This document shows positions 33,649 to 45,458 of a stretch of DNA of 64,000 bases, piece by piece; positions within the stretch are counted from its first letter, which is position 1, and each line of letters starts with the position of its first letter. The notes under the pieces were generated by a model that saw only the letters and a program-made list of their open reading frames with translations, was not told the origin of the DNA and made no database searches. The DNA is taken from positions 51,150,308 through 51,214,307 of the forward strand of contig OV884056.1 of assembly GCA_930367215.1 (NCBI GenBank), read 5' to 3'. Origin of the DNA: Pollenia angustigena (taxonomy: Eukaryota; Arthropoda; Insecta; Diptera; Polleniidae). Position numbers and translations under genes: made by a program.

Positions 33649-34846
33649 TGCCCCTTTTGCGGTTCTCCACTTTTGTAACAGTTTGGTTGTCTTTGATAAA
33701 TTCACATTGCCATTCTCAACTAAACTGGCAGTTGGCTATTCAGTTGTGTATCTGTTTGTTTCGTGGTATTGCCGTTTTCAACTTTGTAAAAGTTTGGTCG
33801 ACAAAAATGTTAAATACACACAACTGCTAAAAAGTAGTTGTGTTATTGACAGTTAAAGTTTATTTTATTTAATTTCGGTGAAACTCGAAAACAAAATGGA
33901 GAAATCGTATGTATAAATTTTTGTAAGAACTATTTCGGTTTTTTAAAAAACTTTTATTAGTTTGAAAATAAAAACGAAAGCTCAATTTGAGCGTCTCGTC
34001 AAGAGAAACTTAGAAATTGTTCGCGGAAAACACCAGTTTGGTATGATGAAAAATTCATGTAAGCAGTTATGGGAAGAGTTTATAGTGGAGTTAAATAATT
34101 TGGGACCACGAAAAAAACTTCTTTTAAACACTAATAATCTTCTTAATCTAATTATAATATTCTTGGCACAGGTTTGGATACACTACAAGGCAAGTATAAA
34201 GAAAAAACTTGCCAAAAAATAAAAGAAACACTCAAGCGACGGGGGAGGGCTATCACAAGAAGTTTTATTAAATAGCCTTAAGGATATTGTTTCGCAGCTC
34301 TTGTATTGCAAGTCCGGCCAAGTATTTGGTGTTGAAAATATTCCACCATCAAGTGACAATTTTACTGAGTCAGTTTAACCAATAATACAGCCAGAAGATT
34401 CGCCAACAGCTACCCCAACCAGAAGAGGAACTCATCCGGCACAAGAAAGTTTCGTTACTTATTAGGAATTCTTACTTGGTACTGGAAAGTTCAAGAGGGT
34501 TGGACTAATCACGAATTTGTCTTCTTGTATGTAGAGCATTCATACAAGAGTTTTCTTTTTCATCAACATAAATAAATTGACACTAATATCAATTATAAAT
34601 ACTTTTTATTCAACACAACAATTAGAAATACTTTTAGTTTAAAAAATTATTTAATTTTATAAAATTTTCACTTGTCAAACGTTATATTTAAAGTTGGCAA
34701 ATCGATATTTTAAGTTGGCAACTTTAAAGCAAACTCAACTAAAAACAGTTGTGTATCACAATACCTAAAATGAGTTTGGTTGTGCATAAGTTGGGTTGAC
34801 TCCAACACGACCAAACTGAGTTGAGTGGAGAACCGCAATAGGGGCA
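33649..34846 (+). mobile_element. PIF/Harbinger-like element with Myb/SANT-like ORF
   Basis: Inverted ends TGCCCCTTTTGCGGTTCTCC and complement TGCCCCTATTGCGGTTCTCC, flanked by TAA on both sides (33646-33648, 34847-34849). TAA/TTA targets and a separate Myb/SANT DNA-binding protein beside the transposase are hallmarks of PIF/Harbinger. No DDE transposase is visible in the 1.2 kb, so only the Myb-like gene remnant remains. Further inverted text (CAACT..AACAGTTGTGT.T) lies inside the ends. Confidence 0.7.
33962..34400 (+). pseudogene. Myb/SANT-like DNA-binding protein remnant
   Basis: The open frame 33962-34222 reads KTKAQFERLVKRNLEIVRGK, HQFGMMKNSCKQLWEEFIVE and LNNLGPRK, ending VWIHYKASIKKKLAKK. 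The spacing of aromatic and basic residues (QFERLV..., LWEEF..., LGP, VW.HYK...KKKLA) matches the Myb/SANT-like domain (zeste/Myb_DNA-bind_5 type) common in Harbinger-associated and other fly proteins. The usual residues between LGP and the VW helix are replaced by low-complexity LLLNTNNLLNLIIIF, suggesting a local frameshift. After the stop, a second frame continues with GGGLSQEVLLNSLKDIVSQL and FGVEN, as in the family's C-terminal part. Role in an intact element: binding the transposon ends together with the transposase. Likely non-functional here. Confidence 0.65.
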
Positions 34847-35019
34847 TAAAAATCGTTTTTAATTATATTTCTGTAGTAAAAGAATTGTATGACAAATATT
34901 TCTCTATTTAACAGAATTTTATAACAAAAATTATAAAAGTTAGATTCAAAGTGTATTTAAAACTTTTTCCAAATTCTTGCGTTTTACGTTTTCGATTTCC
35001 ACCAGCACATCCCTGAATA

Positions 35020-36620
35020 TGCTTCGTGGATATATATATCGTCTGCTCATTATTGGTTTGACCTACTGACCGTTTTCGTCTCTGAGATATTAAGCATTAA
35101 TGTTGCTTTACATCAACTTTTTTTTAAATTTATTTAGTATTTTGCTCTACGCGCCACGGTTTGGCGAATGCTGCAAATACCTCACGCACACGTACAAAAT
35201 AAATTTCACTCTTTCTTGCTTCATTGCCATAAGAAAAACAAGTATTTAAAGCGAAATCAAAACAAAGTGAAAGTGACAGCAGAAAAATAAATTTTACTCT
35301 TGCTTCGATTCATTGCAGGCATTTTGAGAGACCGGAATTGCTATGTTTGGAAGATATATCTGTCTAAAGTAGGACTGAATTCGATCTCTCTGTTTTGCAG
35401 GGAGTCGGCGTAGTTTAAGGCAGTAGTGATGTCTGGGGTATAATCTGGTTGATACTTTCTGACTTTTGTAACTGGCTAGGGGTTTGACAAAGGGATCGCT
35501 ATGAGGACCCAAGTGAGCCTTAACCTTCGCTCATTGCCGTAAGAAAAAAAAATTAGTAAAAGCAAAATAAAATGTCAACTACTCAATACACAGCAGTAAG
35601 TATATGTACTCATAGGTTTGCCAGACGGCCTGGAATGGCCTGGGTTGTCCATTTTTTTTTTGGTCTAGTCCAGTTACCAGCTAAAATACAATTTGCCCAG
35701 TTGAAAAATAACTTCCACGTTATAACAGCTAAAATACAAATGATACTTAATTTGGAAAATAGTTTAAAAAATTTCCAAACACTTTTGCTTACATCCACCA
35801 GGCCGTAATCTTATTAACCAAAATTCATCATGATCAATCAAAAAGCCAACTTTTAATTTTTTTCTCACTTATGGCCTTTTGGATTTTAGGTGGCGAGATA
35901 TAATAACGTAAGACTGAATTTTAATTCATACTTTTTTTGTAGATTTAAAAAAATTTTACTTTTCGAACTATAATAAGAGTCAAAGTATATTTTTTTTTAA
36001 TTGTCCAGTTATTTTTTAAAAATTCAGGTGAATTTTTTAAATTGTCGAGTTATTTTAAGTTTTGTTTCTGTCATCCTTTTGTACGCAGCACAAAAAGCTA
36101 CTTTTTTAATTTAGAAAAGTGGCGTATCCAGCACAAAACAATAACTTTCACTTTCAATAAAATACTTTAAGCTTCTAAGTTCGTTCCTGAGCGTACACAA
36201 AAATTTAAAACATAACTAATTCAGAAGAGTGGTGAAAATACAATAAAATTCTATCGGGTATATTTTTAGAAAACTTCATATAAATCTTTATTGTCGTTTT
36301 TATCCACTACGACTACTTGGCATATGCGCCAAATCAATATTGAACTTACGATATTTACCTACTTACATTTTAACATTCTAATACTACACAAACGGGTCTT
36401 TTTACCCCTTTACTGGGCAAAAAAGTATCCTTAAATAAGGATAGATTGGGTTAAATGATCCACAAATATAAGTCTACTCTCTGGCTACACCAAAGCTCAA
36501 AATTTAAATGTAAGAAATTTCCATAATGAATAATGTTTTTAAAGGTTAATTTTTTACAATTGTTGCTAAAAGGTCCAAAAAGGAGTGTAAACATGCCAAA
36601 CCGTTATTAGCTTATTTATT
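35020..36620. other. Unassigned stretch with short direct repeats
   Basis: TTCATTGCCATAAGAAAAAC (35220) and CTCATTGCCGTAAGAAAAA (35530) with similar downstream text bracket about 300 bp of more balanced composition. That block contains a 72-codon minus-strand frame without recognisable domain (35294-35512). This may be an insertion flanked by a duplicated segment. The remainder is AT-rich. Confidence 0.35.
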
Positions 36621-36625
36621 TTATT

Positions 36626-37395
36626 ACACTGCTTTACAAATTTTTAATTTGGGAAAGTACCAAGAACTCCACATGCCTAGATAAGTTAATTGGTACCTCC
36701 TGAACACGAAAACTGCTGTAATTTTTTTTCCTAAGTACCGTTTTTTAGATAACGGTACTTTTGTGTTTTTCGGTGTAGGGTCCCACTTCAACCCTTGTGG
36801 AGCCCAACCGAAAAGTCCGATCACGTGGCACATCGTTGGAAAGATAATCGAATGCCTTTTCCGTCGATATGCTGAGTTATGGCACCTCAAAGTTCGAAAT
36901 TTGCCTATTTTTTTACGTTTTTTTCAAAATTTTTCATTTTTATTTCGTTTTTTTACTACGTTATATTAAATATCTGGAATGTTTTATTTCTTAATCAAAT
37001 AGTATATTTAATTACCAACATTTTAAGCGTAATTTGAAAAAAAATCGGATGAAAAATAAAGTTTTTATTAAGGATTTTGTGGAACGACAATATTTTCATC
37101 TCATATAAAATTCCGTGTTTTTTGAATCCATCAGTTTTAAAGTATTTTTTGAACTTTGAGGTGCCATTACTCAGCCATTTCTTAACAGATAGAAATTTTT
37201 AGCATATCGATCGGACTTTTTGGTTGGGCTCCACAATGGTTTGAGTGGGGCCATACACCGAAAAACACAAAAGTACCGTTATCTAAAAAACGGTACTTAG
37301 GAAAACAAATTACAGCAATTTTCGTGTTCAGGAGGTCCCAATTAACTTATCTAGGCATGTGGTGTTCTTGGTATTTTTTGGCTGTAAACCAGTGT
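36626..37395. mobile_element. Fold-back element with arms of about 260 bp
   Basis: The left arm (36626-36905) and right arm (37140-37395) are inverted copies. Shared text runs from ACACTG.TTTACA at the tips through TACCAAGAAC.CCACATG, CCTAGATAAGTTAATTGG, AAGTACCGTTTTTTAGATAA, CGGTACTTTTGTGTTTTTCG and GAGCCCAACC to GGCACCTCAAAGTTC at the inner ends. TATT flanks both ends (36622-36625, 37396-37399). Frames at 36624-36969 are arm sequence and not genes. Confidence 0.75.
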
Positions 37396-37479
37396 TATTA
37401 AGAGTAACAAATACAGTTTCATATTATATGCTAACTTAATTATTCGAGCAAAAGTTACTTCAGCCCGTTGGAGTGACAC

Positions 37480-37562
37480 AGACCAGAGTTTCCACCGGGA
37501 ATCGAACAGGCAAGACTGATTGTCTAGCTCGCTACCAACGAGCCTACCGGAACACCCTATTT
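37480..37562 (-). other. tRNA-like module
   Basis: On the minus strand: CCGGTAGGCTCGTTGGTAGC (A-box-like D-arm), GAGCTAGACAATCAG, then TGTTCGATTCCCGG (B-box-like). It aligns with the module at 60800-60875 over most of its length. T-stem and acceptor pairing are poor, so it is a tRNA-derived repeat head and not a tRNA gene. It lies about 85 bp outside the fold-back at 36626-37395. Confidence 0.5.
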
Positions 37563-37569
37563 ATTAACA

Positions 37570-38610
37570 AAGTTATAATTTTTTGAGGTTTACTTTATTC
37601 TTAATATTTTGTTTATCTGGAAAAAAAATGTTGCTTCTTTTTCTTGGTCTGTTTATTTTTTTCCTGTCTATGACTTAAGAAATTTGATTCAGCGTTTGGT
37701 TTGCAGTACCATGGGAAGGACCAAATTTAAGTTTTATTAAAATCATTAAGTACCCAGTGTTGATTTAATATTAATTTAATGAAAACTATTTATGATTTTA
37801 AAAATGTATTAAATTATTTTGGAGTTACAAACTATCCTTTCCATCGTCACTTCGAAAAACTGATAACTTTTGAAAAAAACGTTCTGATTATAAAAATTAC
37901 TAATGGCGTAAAAAATGACAAACGTGACTGATTCTCTCTCGAATCCACAAAATAAGAGGGGTATTTATTTTATTAGTTCGTAAGGACAAGTTAGACATAT
38001 TCAAAAACAGAAAGAAAAAAATAAATGAAAGATATTGTGACGAATCTCAATAAACATTACGCTAAGAAAGAACTACTAGTAATAAATTGTAGTTTAGTCT
38101 TAACTAAAATTGCCATCGATTTAGTTTGAATACATGCAGTTCATATTTGATGGCCGCTCCTCAAGTCAATGGTGCGCCACCTTTTGTCTTGCCAACTCTC
38201 ACCAAAGTTTGGCTTTTGTTTTTATTTTATTATTTTACGTCGTTTCAAGAATTTTTGTTGCGAAAAAAGGTCGTAAAATCGTAACTCATATAAAGTTCAT
38301 TTTTGTTAGTTGTTATGCCGTGACTTTTCTTCGTGTTGGTATTTTGAGCCGTTAACACTTTGACGTTAACAACAATCAAACATTGCCATTCTATTGAAAA
38401 TGAGAGGTGAGGAAAAATGCACTATGGGTTAGGGATTGTTCGAGTTAAAATTTGTGTGTCGATTCCAGATCTGCTACAACAGTTTTAATTTGGCTGGGCT
38501 GAATCTTTAAAACACTCCGCTGACAGTAAGAAAATTTCAGAAGTGGTCTTATTAACCAATTTTTATTAAAACTGAACTAAAAGATAATTCATTGTAGTTT
38601 TAGGCCAACT
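37570..38610. other. AT-rich stretch, no gene seen
   Basis: The frame at 38134-38355 has no recognisable domain. Confidence 0.4.
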
Positions 38611-38624
38611 AAAGCCTGTTCCAA

Positions 38625-38935
38625 TAGTGCGATTCGGCAGTGTGATTTCTAGTCCTATAAGTCTATAGCAGCCCTAAGTTGTCTATGTTAAATTATGCCC
38701 CTTTCTTAACGAAATTTGACTGTGTGATTTTACGTTCAATGAAACTATGACAGAGGAAATTGTTTGACAATATCATTATTTGCATTCTTAAGCGTTTTCA
38801 GCGAAAAAGGTGATTATGGGGCCAATGGCAAATTACAGACCGATCTTCACGAAATTTAGTAGTATGATTTCTAGTACTTTAAAACGAGTTTGTGCAAAAT
38901 TTTATAACAATCGGTCCATTCCGCTACTTATTTAT
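38625..38935. repeat. Generic fly dispersed repeat fragment
   Basis: Two phrasings of GATTTCTAGT.CT..AA with a nearby ACGAAATTT occur about 220 bp apart. ACCGATCTTCACGAAATTTA and CAATCGGTCC resemble repeats near 2.2-2.7 kb. Confidence 0.35.
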
Positions 38936-38939
38936 GTCA

Positions 38940-40400
38940 GTTTTTGTTACAAATATTTTTTTAGAGTGGTTGTTTTCATCTTTTCCTATTGAACCGATTA
39001 TGCTGGATTTGAATTCCAAACTTCTAAGGAGAACTAGACACAATTTGACAATTATTATATTCTGCTAAACCACTGCTTAGCTAATTTCATAAATTGACCA
39101 ATTTAAGATACTAAATTAGAACCACATTTTAAGCAACGTTAGGCAACCTATACTATAACATTTCGCGATTTTATGCGATGTATATATGTTACATATGTTG
39201 TTGTTATTGTTGTTTAATTCTCTACAATGTTTGTGCACACGTATGTAATAAAACAGAAAATGCGGCGCCCTGAATTTTCCTATATCTGATTTAAAGAAAA
39301 CTTCTTAACGCGAATTAGTATATCTGATGGTGGCGGTATTACAACAAGTACAACAATTTGGTCAATACGTCAAAAACATAAGCAACTTTTGACCTTTCTC
39401 TGTCTCTAAGTAACAACAAAGTAGCTCGGCTGTGTTTTAAACGCCACCTGAACAGTACTTCGAAAAGACCAAAATTTGATTTCACACTTTTCTTAATTCC
39501 TGTTAAATGAAAAGAGCTTTTTCAGAAGAAAGAGCTTTAAAGTAAAAATTATAACAAGGAGTCCCCTTTTCAAAGTTGTATTTAAAATTCTTTTAATTCC
39601 TATCTACTTTTTGTTAACCATGCAGTCTCTCTATTCCTTCCCATTGTGCACTTTTGTTTTCCTTATTCTTTTTCTTAAACTAATGCTTGCCAGACTGTAG
39701 CATCGTAAAAAATATCCTTGGTTGGCAATTTTTTTTTTTTTTTTTGCATTTTTTTCGTTTGGTATGAGTATTTTCCCTTCATTTCAGTAATTTTTACGAT
39801 CATCGTTGCATTTGTATTTTAACGTGCATATGACGTGTTTTAGTTTTGTTTATTTTTTCCCCCAAACGTTTTAAAAACGTAAGTTTTATCTGTACGTAGT
39901 ATTCGCATAATAATATTTAAGGGTCTTGGATTTATTTGTTCTTTTTTCCTGTTTACTGCTGCTGCATTTACCTTTTTCATAGCGCCTTTAAGTTGCAAGT
40001 TTTTTCTTTACGTTTAAGTTAGTTGTATTAAGTTTAATCTTAACGCTTGTAGCATGATAATAAAACTTAAAAATATAAGAATTGCAAATTTTGATGAATG
40101 TTTAAGGAAAAGACGAGCTTGTCGTGGCATTAATACCTTTTTTTTTTTTTGTCATCGGTTTAAGGAAAGTGGGAACAGTAGCAGAAGTGGTAAGTATGGG
40201 TTTTCTGGTTTTTATGTTTATTTTATTTTGATATTATTTGGATAAAATAATGTTAAAACTGTTAAATTTTTTAGATATGTATTACAATTATACCAAAGAG
40301 TTAGGACACAAGTTTCCAATGGCATGTAATGAAGCGATATGCCAAATGTTAATATCACATAGTTAAAGGCTCTTCCGAGCTATGTCAGGAAAACCAGTTA
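38940..40400. other. AT-rich stretch, no gene seen
   Basis: T runs near 39730 and 40140; nothing supported. Confidence 0.4.
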
Positions 40401-40404
40401 GACC

Positions 40405-40853
40405 ATCCCAGGAAAAACTTTTTGATTTTTAGTAATAGGTGGTAGTTATTTAATACATTACCTGGTAAGTAGTTGTCATTGCAATTGTCATTATTCTGAA
40501 AACTTCAATAAGTACTTACTAGTAATGACCTCAGCAACTACTTATTACTTCTGTTATTTTCACCACTGAATATTTGCTTACTGGCAACGTACTCAATAAC
40601 TACTTATTAGGTCTATTAACTAGTGATTTTTTTGGCTTCTGGTAAGTTTATTGTAAGTACTTACAATTCAACTTACTAGTAGTTAAATATTAACTAGGTA
40701 TTTTTTGACTTCTAGTTAGTGTATTTTGTAAGTACTGAATTCTTTGGACACCTCGAACAAAAATAAGTAGTTATTCAGCCGAAAAATAAGTAGTGTTTAT
40801 TTTCTCCAATATTATTTGCTAACTTACCAGGTAAGTAAAGTTTTTGCTGGGAT
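40405..40853. mobile_element. ATCCCAG-ended TIR element with AAGTAGTT repeats
   Basis: ATCCCAGGAAAAACTTT and complement ATCCCAGCAAAAACTTT form the ends. ACCTGGTAAGTAG/ACCTGGTAAGTTAG follows on each side, though at unequal spacing. The interior repeats AAGTAGTTATT and ACTTACTAGT many times in both orientations. No coding capacity or clear target duplication. Confidence 0.65.
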
Positions 40854-40924
40854 GCCCTGCTATTTATGAGAAACACTAAGTATATACAGAAAGTAATATA
40901 CAAAAAAAAAATAAAAATTATTTT

Positions 40925-41111
40925 CAATTAACAAACTTTTGATATTAATTAAAAAATTAATTAAATTTGCACCAGTAAAAATTTGAATAGTATCAATTTA
41001 ACGTTTAATTACTTGATAAAACCTTTAATTCACTTGATTAAACGTTTAGTTTACTTGATTAAATTTCAAATTAAAACTGATTTTATTTTTGATTAATGAT
41101 TTTTTCTGTGC
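40925..41111. repeat. TTTAATTCACTTGATTAAAC repeat, copy 1
   Basis: About 190 bp from TTGATATTAATTAAAAAATT through TTAAATTTGCACCAGTAAA and 2-3 tandem CACTTGATTAAACGTTTA units to ATTTTTTCTGTG. Collinear with 63152-63352. The CTGTG terminus links it to the CACAGAAA-ended elements. Confidence 0.7.
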
Positions 41112-41617
41112 ACAAGGGTCGTCAGTGTACGTACCGCAAAAAATTTGATCTATTCTGGCACCAATAAAGGCAGTATAGAATTGTAGAATAAATGACACAC
41201 CCTTCCACATATGAAGCTACACATTATGTATGTTTACAATAAATTTGCGACTTGGTTCTCCACGACATTCATTACTTGGTGGTCACACTATCAAGTTTTG
41301 CCTTTCAATTCCTTTCAATTTGCAATACACTCTCAGTTTTTTACTAACACACTCACACTTTTTAAATTGACCACGAGATGGCTTTCAGTTTCACCTTTCC
41401 ATTTGTTTGTCAATTTACTTTCAATTTAACAGCTGAGTACAAGTTTGTCTCTGTTGTTGTTGACATCTTGGAAGTAAATTGCTTACAAATTGAGTGCAGC
41501 CTACGTCACAGCTTTCAATTTATGTAAATTTTGACAAGCAGTATATGTAAAAGACTATCAAGAACAACTTGAACGTGTGGCCGCAGGGTTGGATATTTAA
41601 CTACTCGGTCATTATCT
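41112..41617. other. No recognisable feature
   Basis: Ordinary AT-rich sequence; the frame at 41211-41429 shows no domain. Confidence 0.4.
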
Positions 41618-42521
41618 TCTATATATATAAAAATGAAAAATGTTTGTATGTTTGATTGTTTGTTGACTTATAGACTCCTAAACTACTGAACCGATTTTAC
41701 AGTAACATCACGTGAGCCCTAAAAATAAAATAGTCTACTTATTTTTTCGATAGGAGCAGGGGAATTGGTACCCCCATTTGATGCCAATATTAAATATCGC
41801 ATATCTTAAGAGCCACTGCACGCATTTTGTTGAACTTTTGGTAGTAGGAACTTCTGAGCCCTAAAATTGAAATAAAATAGCAGCGGGGGAAATGGCTCCC
41901 CTCATAGGACACCAATATTTAATATCGCATATCTTAAGAACTGTTGTAGTGAGAATGTTCAAACTTTGTAGAAGTCACTCTTATGGTATACTACACTTTT
42001 GAAAATAAAAATAAAGCGGATAGGCGCAGGGGGGAAATACCTCCCATAGGAGGCATATATTAAATATCGCTTAACTTAAGAACTATTAAAGGGAGAGTCT
42101 TCAAACGTAGTTAAAGCTACTATTATGGTAAACTATAAATTTCAATATAGAAATGGGCGGGGTAGATAGAGGAGGAGCAGTACCCCTCATAGATAGAAAT
42201 ATTAATAAGAGCCGCTGCACGCATTTTGTTGAACTTTTGGTAGTAGGATCTTCTGAGCCACAAAATTGAAAAAAATAGCAGCGGGGGAAGTGTTACCCCC
42301 CATAGGACGCCAATGTTTAATATCGCATATCTTAAGAACTGTTATAGTAAGAATGTTCAAACTTTGTTGAAGTCACTCTTATGGTATACTCCACTTTTGA
42401 AAATAAAAATAAAGCGGGTAGGCGCAGGGGGGGAATACCTCCCATAGGATGCATATATCAAATATCTCTCAACTGAAGAAGTGGTTACAGCAGTGTAGCG
42501 AAGCGCACCGGGTTAATCTAG
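41618..42521 (+). mobile_element. Non-autonomous Helitron, second copy type
   Basis: Starts TCTATATATATAAAAATG and ends GCGAAGCGCACCGGGTTAATCTAG. The TC...CTAG termini and the ACTGAACCGATTTTA text near the start match the common arthropod Helitron. The body is a tandem array of about four units of 120-190 bp containing TAAATATCGCATATCTTAAG and runs of GGGG with TCCCATAGGA. Two units (about 41820-41960 and 42210-42330) are nearly identical. No Rep/helicase. Confidence 0.7.
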
Positions 42522-43955
42522 CTTACTACAAATTTTAAACTCAATATTTTGAATTGGGCTTAGCAGAATACCTTAACCTTTATTCTATTGCAAGCTGACA
42601 AACAAACGGAAAGACATGGCTTTATCGTCTAAGATCTTCACAAGAATATAATTTCTCGAATGGAGTATTGGAACTGACAATTCCATTTTACAAAGTGGGA
42701 ATGAAACAATTTCACCATTTTACAAACTTAGGTTTGGGAATTTATTAAGCTTAAACGGTTCTTATTCGGAGACAAAATAACAGGAATTGCTTATGTAAGA
42801 ATGTACCTAATACTGAGGATCCCAGACGCAAAAATTTCCTGTTTGCTGCCTCAAATCTAAACCCATAAGCCTAAATAGAACTTCTTCCGAGAAGCAGTCA
42901 CTATTTCACCCACAGCCTATAAAAAATTAATTGTATAACAAGAAAACTTTGTTTAATTTCATCAAAATCCCATCATTTCAGCTCAGAAGAATAATGTGTT
43001 CTTTAAAAGAACTAACTTTTTTTCATAGTTAACTTTATTTTATTTTAAGTCTTTAAAACACCATGTGTTCTCATTGATCACGTTCTATTAATTTAATTCA
43101 ATTTCGATAACATTTTCTTATCAAGCAAATATACTTAAAAGCGTAATCGCAATAAACTTAAGTACTTTCTAAAATATCTTTTTAAAAAAAATTTTATTAC
43201 TCTCAAATCTTATACCGGCGTTTAAAGGGAATGAATGCGAGCACAATTAACAATGAGTACGGGGTAAGAAAATCAAATAAATACTATAAATTTTGTTTTA
43301 ATCTTTGCCACCGAACGAACACAAACATACACATTTTGCTCATGGATTCGAAAATGTCATAAACGTTAATCGTTTATCGTATAAATCTCGTTTAAATAAA
43401 TATAAGAAGAAGGAAGAAACTTGAGTAAATATTTACCTTAAATGTCAGTAGTAGTTTAGCTACTTTAAAACAGGGCATTATAAAAAAAGGTGTGTAAACA
43501 CAGGAATAAAAAAAGCGTGTTTCATAATAATGTAGCATAAGAAAATCATTAAAATTTTGCTGATGGTTACTGTGTTTATTGCCTAGAAATAGTCTGAATA
43601 ATGGCCAGAAACTGTTACTATTATAGGTAGTGTAAAATATCTCTCTTATGGCCGTTATTTCTACAAAAAGAAATCCGGCTGTGTATAGAAATCTATGGTG
43701 TTAAAGCTACCATATTTTGAGAGAAAATTTAAGGTAAAAACGTAGGCCAAATAAACTTTCAAATAGGTAAAAATAACTGTTAGGTATGAACACGACCAGC
43801 GTTTTTTTTTTTTTTTGATTTTTTTTTTTTTGTAAAATTACAGTATTAATATTTTTTAGTTAAAATTGTTACTTCATTAATTAGGGTTTTTATTATAATA
43901 TCATTTAAGACATTGATATCTATGGCTTTGTTCCACATTTCTGGCAATAGCTTTA
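42522..43955. other. AT-rich stretch, no gene seen
   Basis: T runs near 43801-43831; nothing supported. Confidence 0.4.
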
Positions 43956-43956
43956 T

Positions 43957-44239
43957 GGCTACACTCTATTGCGATGGCAATGAAATTTCGATACGGAAAC
44001 TTAATACCAATTTGGTACTCTCTTTCACTTTCGCAAAATTTTTGAAAATGATGCAACACTCTTAATAAAAATTAAGATGGCGCAGATTCGCAGTTGTGAA
44101 ATATTAAAATATTTAATAAAAATTTTAACTTCGAACATTCAAATAAAATAAAAAAATGCGAAAGACAAATTTGCAAACGCATTAAAAAGAACTAGATTTG
44201 GTCCCATATTCTTTCGCATCTCAATAGAGAGTGTCCCCC
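43957..44239. mobile_element. TACTCTCTATTGC MITE, copy B
   Basis: Ends GGCTACACTCTATTGCGAT and complement GGGGGACACTCTCTATTGAG. The interior is collinear with copy A, including CACTTTCGCAAAATTTT, AAGATGGCGCA and GCGAAAGACAAAT. Confidence 0.75.
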
Positions 44240-44340
44240 TTGAATTCTTCACCAGAGTAACTTCTTAAATTTTAAGGGCGGAAAATTTCCGTATTAAATG
44301 AATAAAGTTAAGCCAGGCAGTTTTGAATCAATTAAAACAA

Positions 44341-44713
44341 ATTTTAGTTGGAAGGGGAAAACTCTGGGCACCAAGGCCAATTTAAAGTAAATATTTGCAT
44401 TTATTTTTTCAAATAGTTTTCTACTTGTAGTGTAACATAATAAAAAGCATTATCATGGAGAAAAATTAGAGTTTCGTGTCTGATTGAATATTCTGGGCGT
44501 TTTTCAATGATTGCTTATTTTAACTAGATGAATTGATGTAGGTATACCTCTCTGGGTATTTTGCTCATACGTAAATTGTATCCATTTGCATTTGCTTGTT
44601 TGGACTATGACGGATTGCGTTTCGGATTTTCTCAGTAGATCCGTGTTTTATCCCCAGCCACAATTCGCACAAAAAACTGCTTTTCTTTGCAGCGCTGAAG
44701 CAGCAATTCCGGT
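44341..44713 (-). pseudogene. Classic mariner (D34D-type) transposase relic
   Basis: The minus strand reads RIVAGDKTRIY-stop-ENPKR (first catalytic Asp in GDK), a degraded middle (LRMSKIPREVYLHQFI), then IIEKRPEYSIRHETLIFLHD and NAFYYVTLQVENYLKK (second Asp in HDNA). It ends at WCPEFSPS, just before the third Asp. The order and wording match mariner-family transposases of insects, distinct from the D41D group elsewhere in this window. Stops and substitutions make it dead, and N-terminal helix-turn-helix and C-terminal parts are missing. Confidence 0.8.
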
Positions 44714-44865
44714 TATACAATTAAAGATACAAATTAAAATGATTTCATGTAATGAGTTAATTATTAAAAAAAAATACAATTTTACACAAAACAAAATGTT
44801 TAAAATCACCACTTTGTATGTGGGTACCCTTCATCCCCTTCCTATACCAATGAGATTTTCTTGAA

Positions 44866-45040
44866 GTTGCATTTTATTCCAGGAGCAGCCGACATTAAAT
44901 GAAGAGTTTTATTATTGTGGTGGCGAAGATATAGAAAGGAGACTGATAACCCCTTCTCACACGTTATTACCATCATAACTAAGCTGGTAGTTGCACTTTA
45001 TTGTAAAAGCAACCCGTATTTAATTTGGAGAGTCTCCCTC
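44866..45040. repeat. Imperfect direct repeat, about 125 bp apart
   Basis: AGTTGCATTTTATT...AGCAGCC..AAATGAAGAG and AGTTGCACTTTATT...AGCAACC..AATTTGGAGAG suggest an old tandem pair of unknown origin. Confidence 0.35.
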
Positions 45041-45458
45041 TTGTAGTTGTGCAGATAATGAGAAATTATTATCATAATTATTGTGGGTTCCATATAATAC
45101 TCACGCCCTCCGCCCACAGATCGGAAATATAAAATCTAGCTGTGTTACGATCTTTCGCGGAGACAGTACATTAAATATACTAAATTTCAGCTCTTAAAGT
45201 CATCTATAGATTCAAAAAGCTGTGGAAATAGAATAGCAAATACATCCGGGCATATTAAGAAATTATATCAATAGATTTTCTGTAAAAGAAATTATATCAT
45301 AGCCGCGATATATCGTAGACTTTCAAAAATTTGCTTTATAGTGAATTATGGATCGTGCTCCAAAATTTAATAAATGGTAAAGTTTTATATCAGAAGGACA
45401 TTTGTATGGGGGCTTATGTAAGGAAAAAGAGCTTTCGGGTTGAATTTAAAAGCAAATT

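Larger units (their letters stand above)
33605..35015. mobile_element. Outer TIR element, CAGGGRTGTGCTG ends
   Basis: CAGGGGTGTGCTG...AAACGTAAAACGCAAGAATT on the left is matched by its complement at 34973-35015 (CAGGGATGTGCTG). Arms are about 43 bp. CAGGG termini suggest a hAT-type MITE, but no 8-bp duplication is visible. It is split by the Harbinger-like element at 33649-34846; without it, it would be roughly 210 bp. Confidence 0.6.

Noticed and set aside
36624..36969. Overlapping frames of 68 and 88 codons
   Set aside because: They lie in the left arm of a fold-back element and are mirrored in the right arm; no domain.
7911..42521. CRISPR-like or satellite interpretation of the tandem arrays in the Helitrons
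   Set aside because: Units are long, diverged and confined within Helitron termini; the genome is eukaryotic and no cas genes exist.
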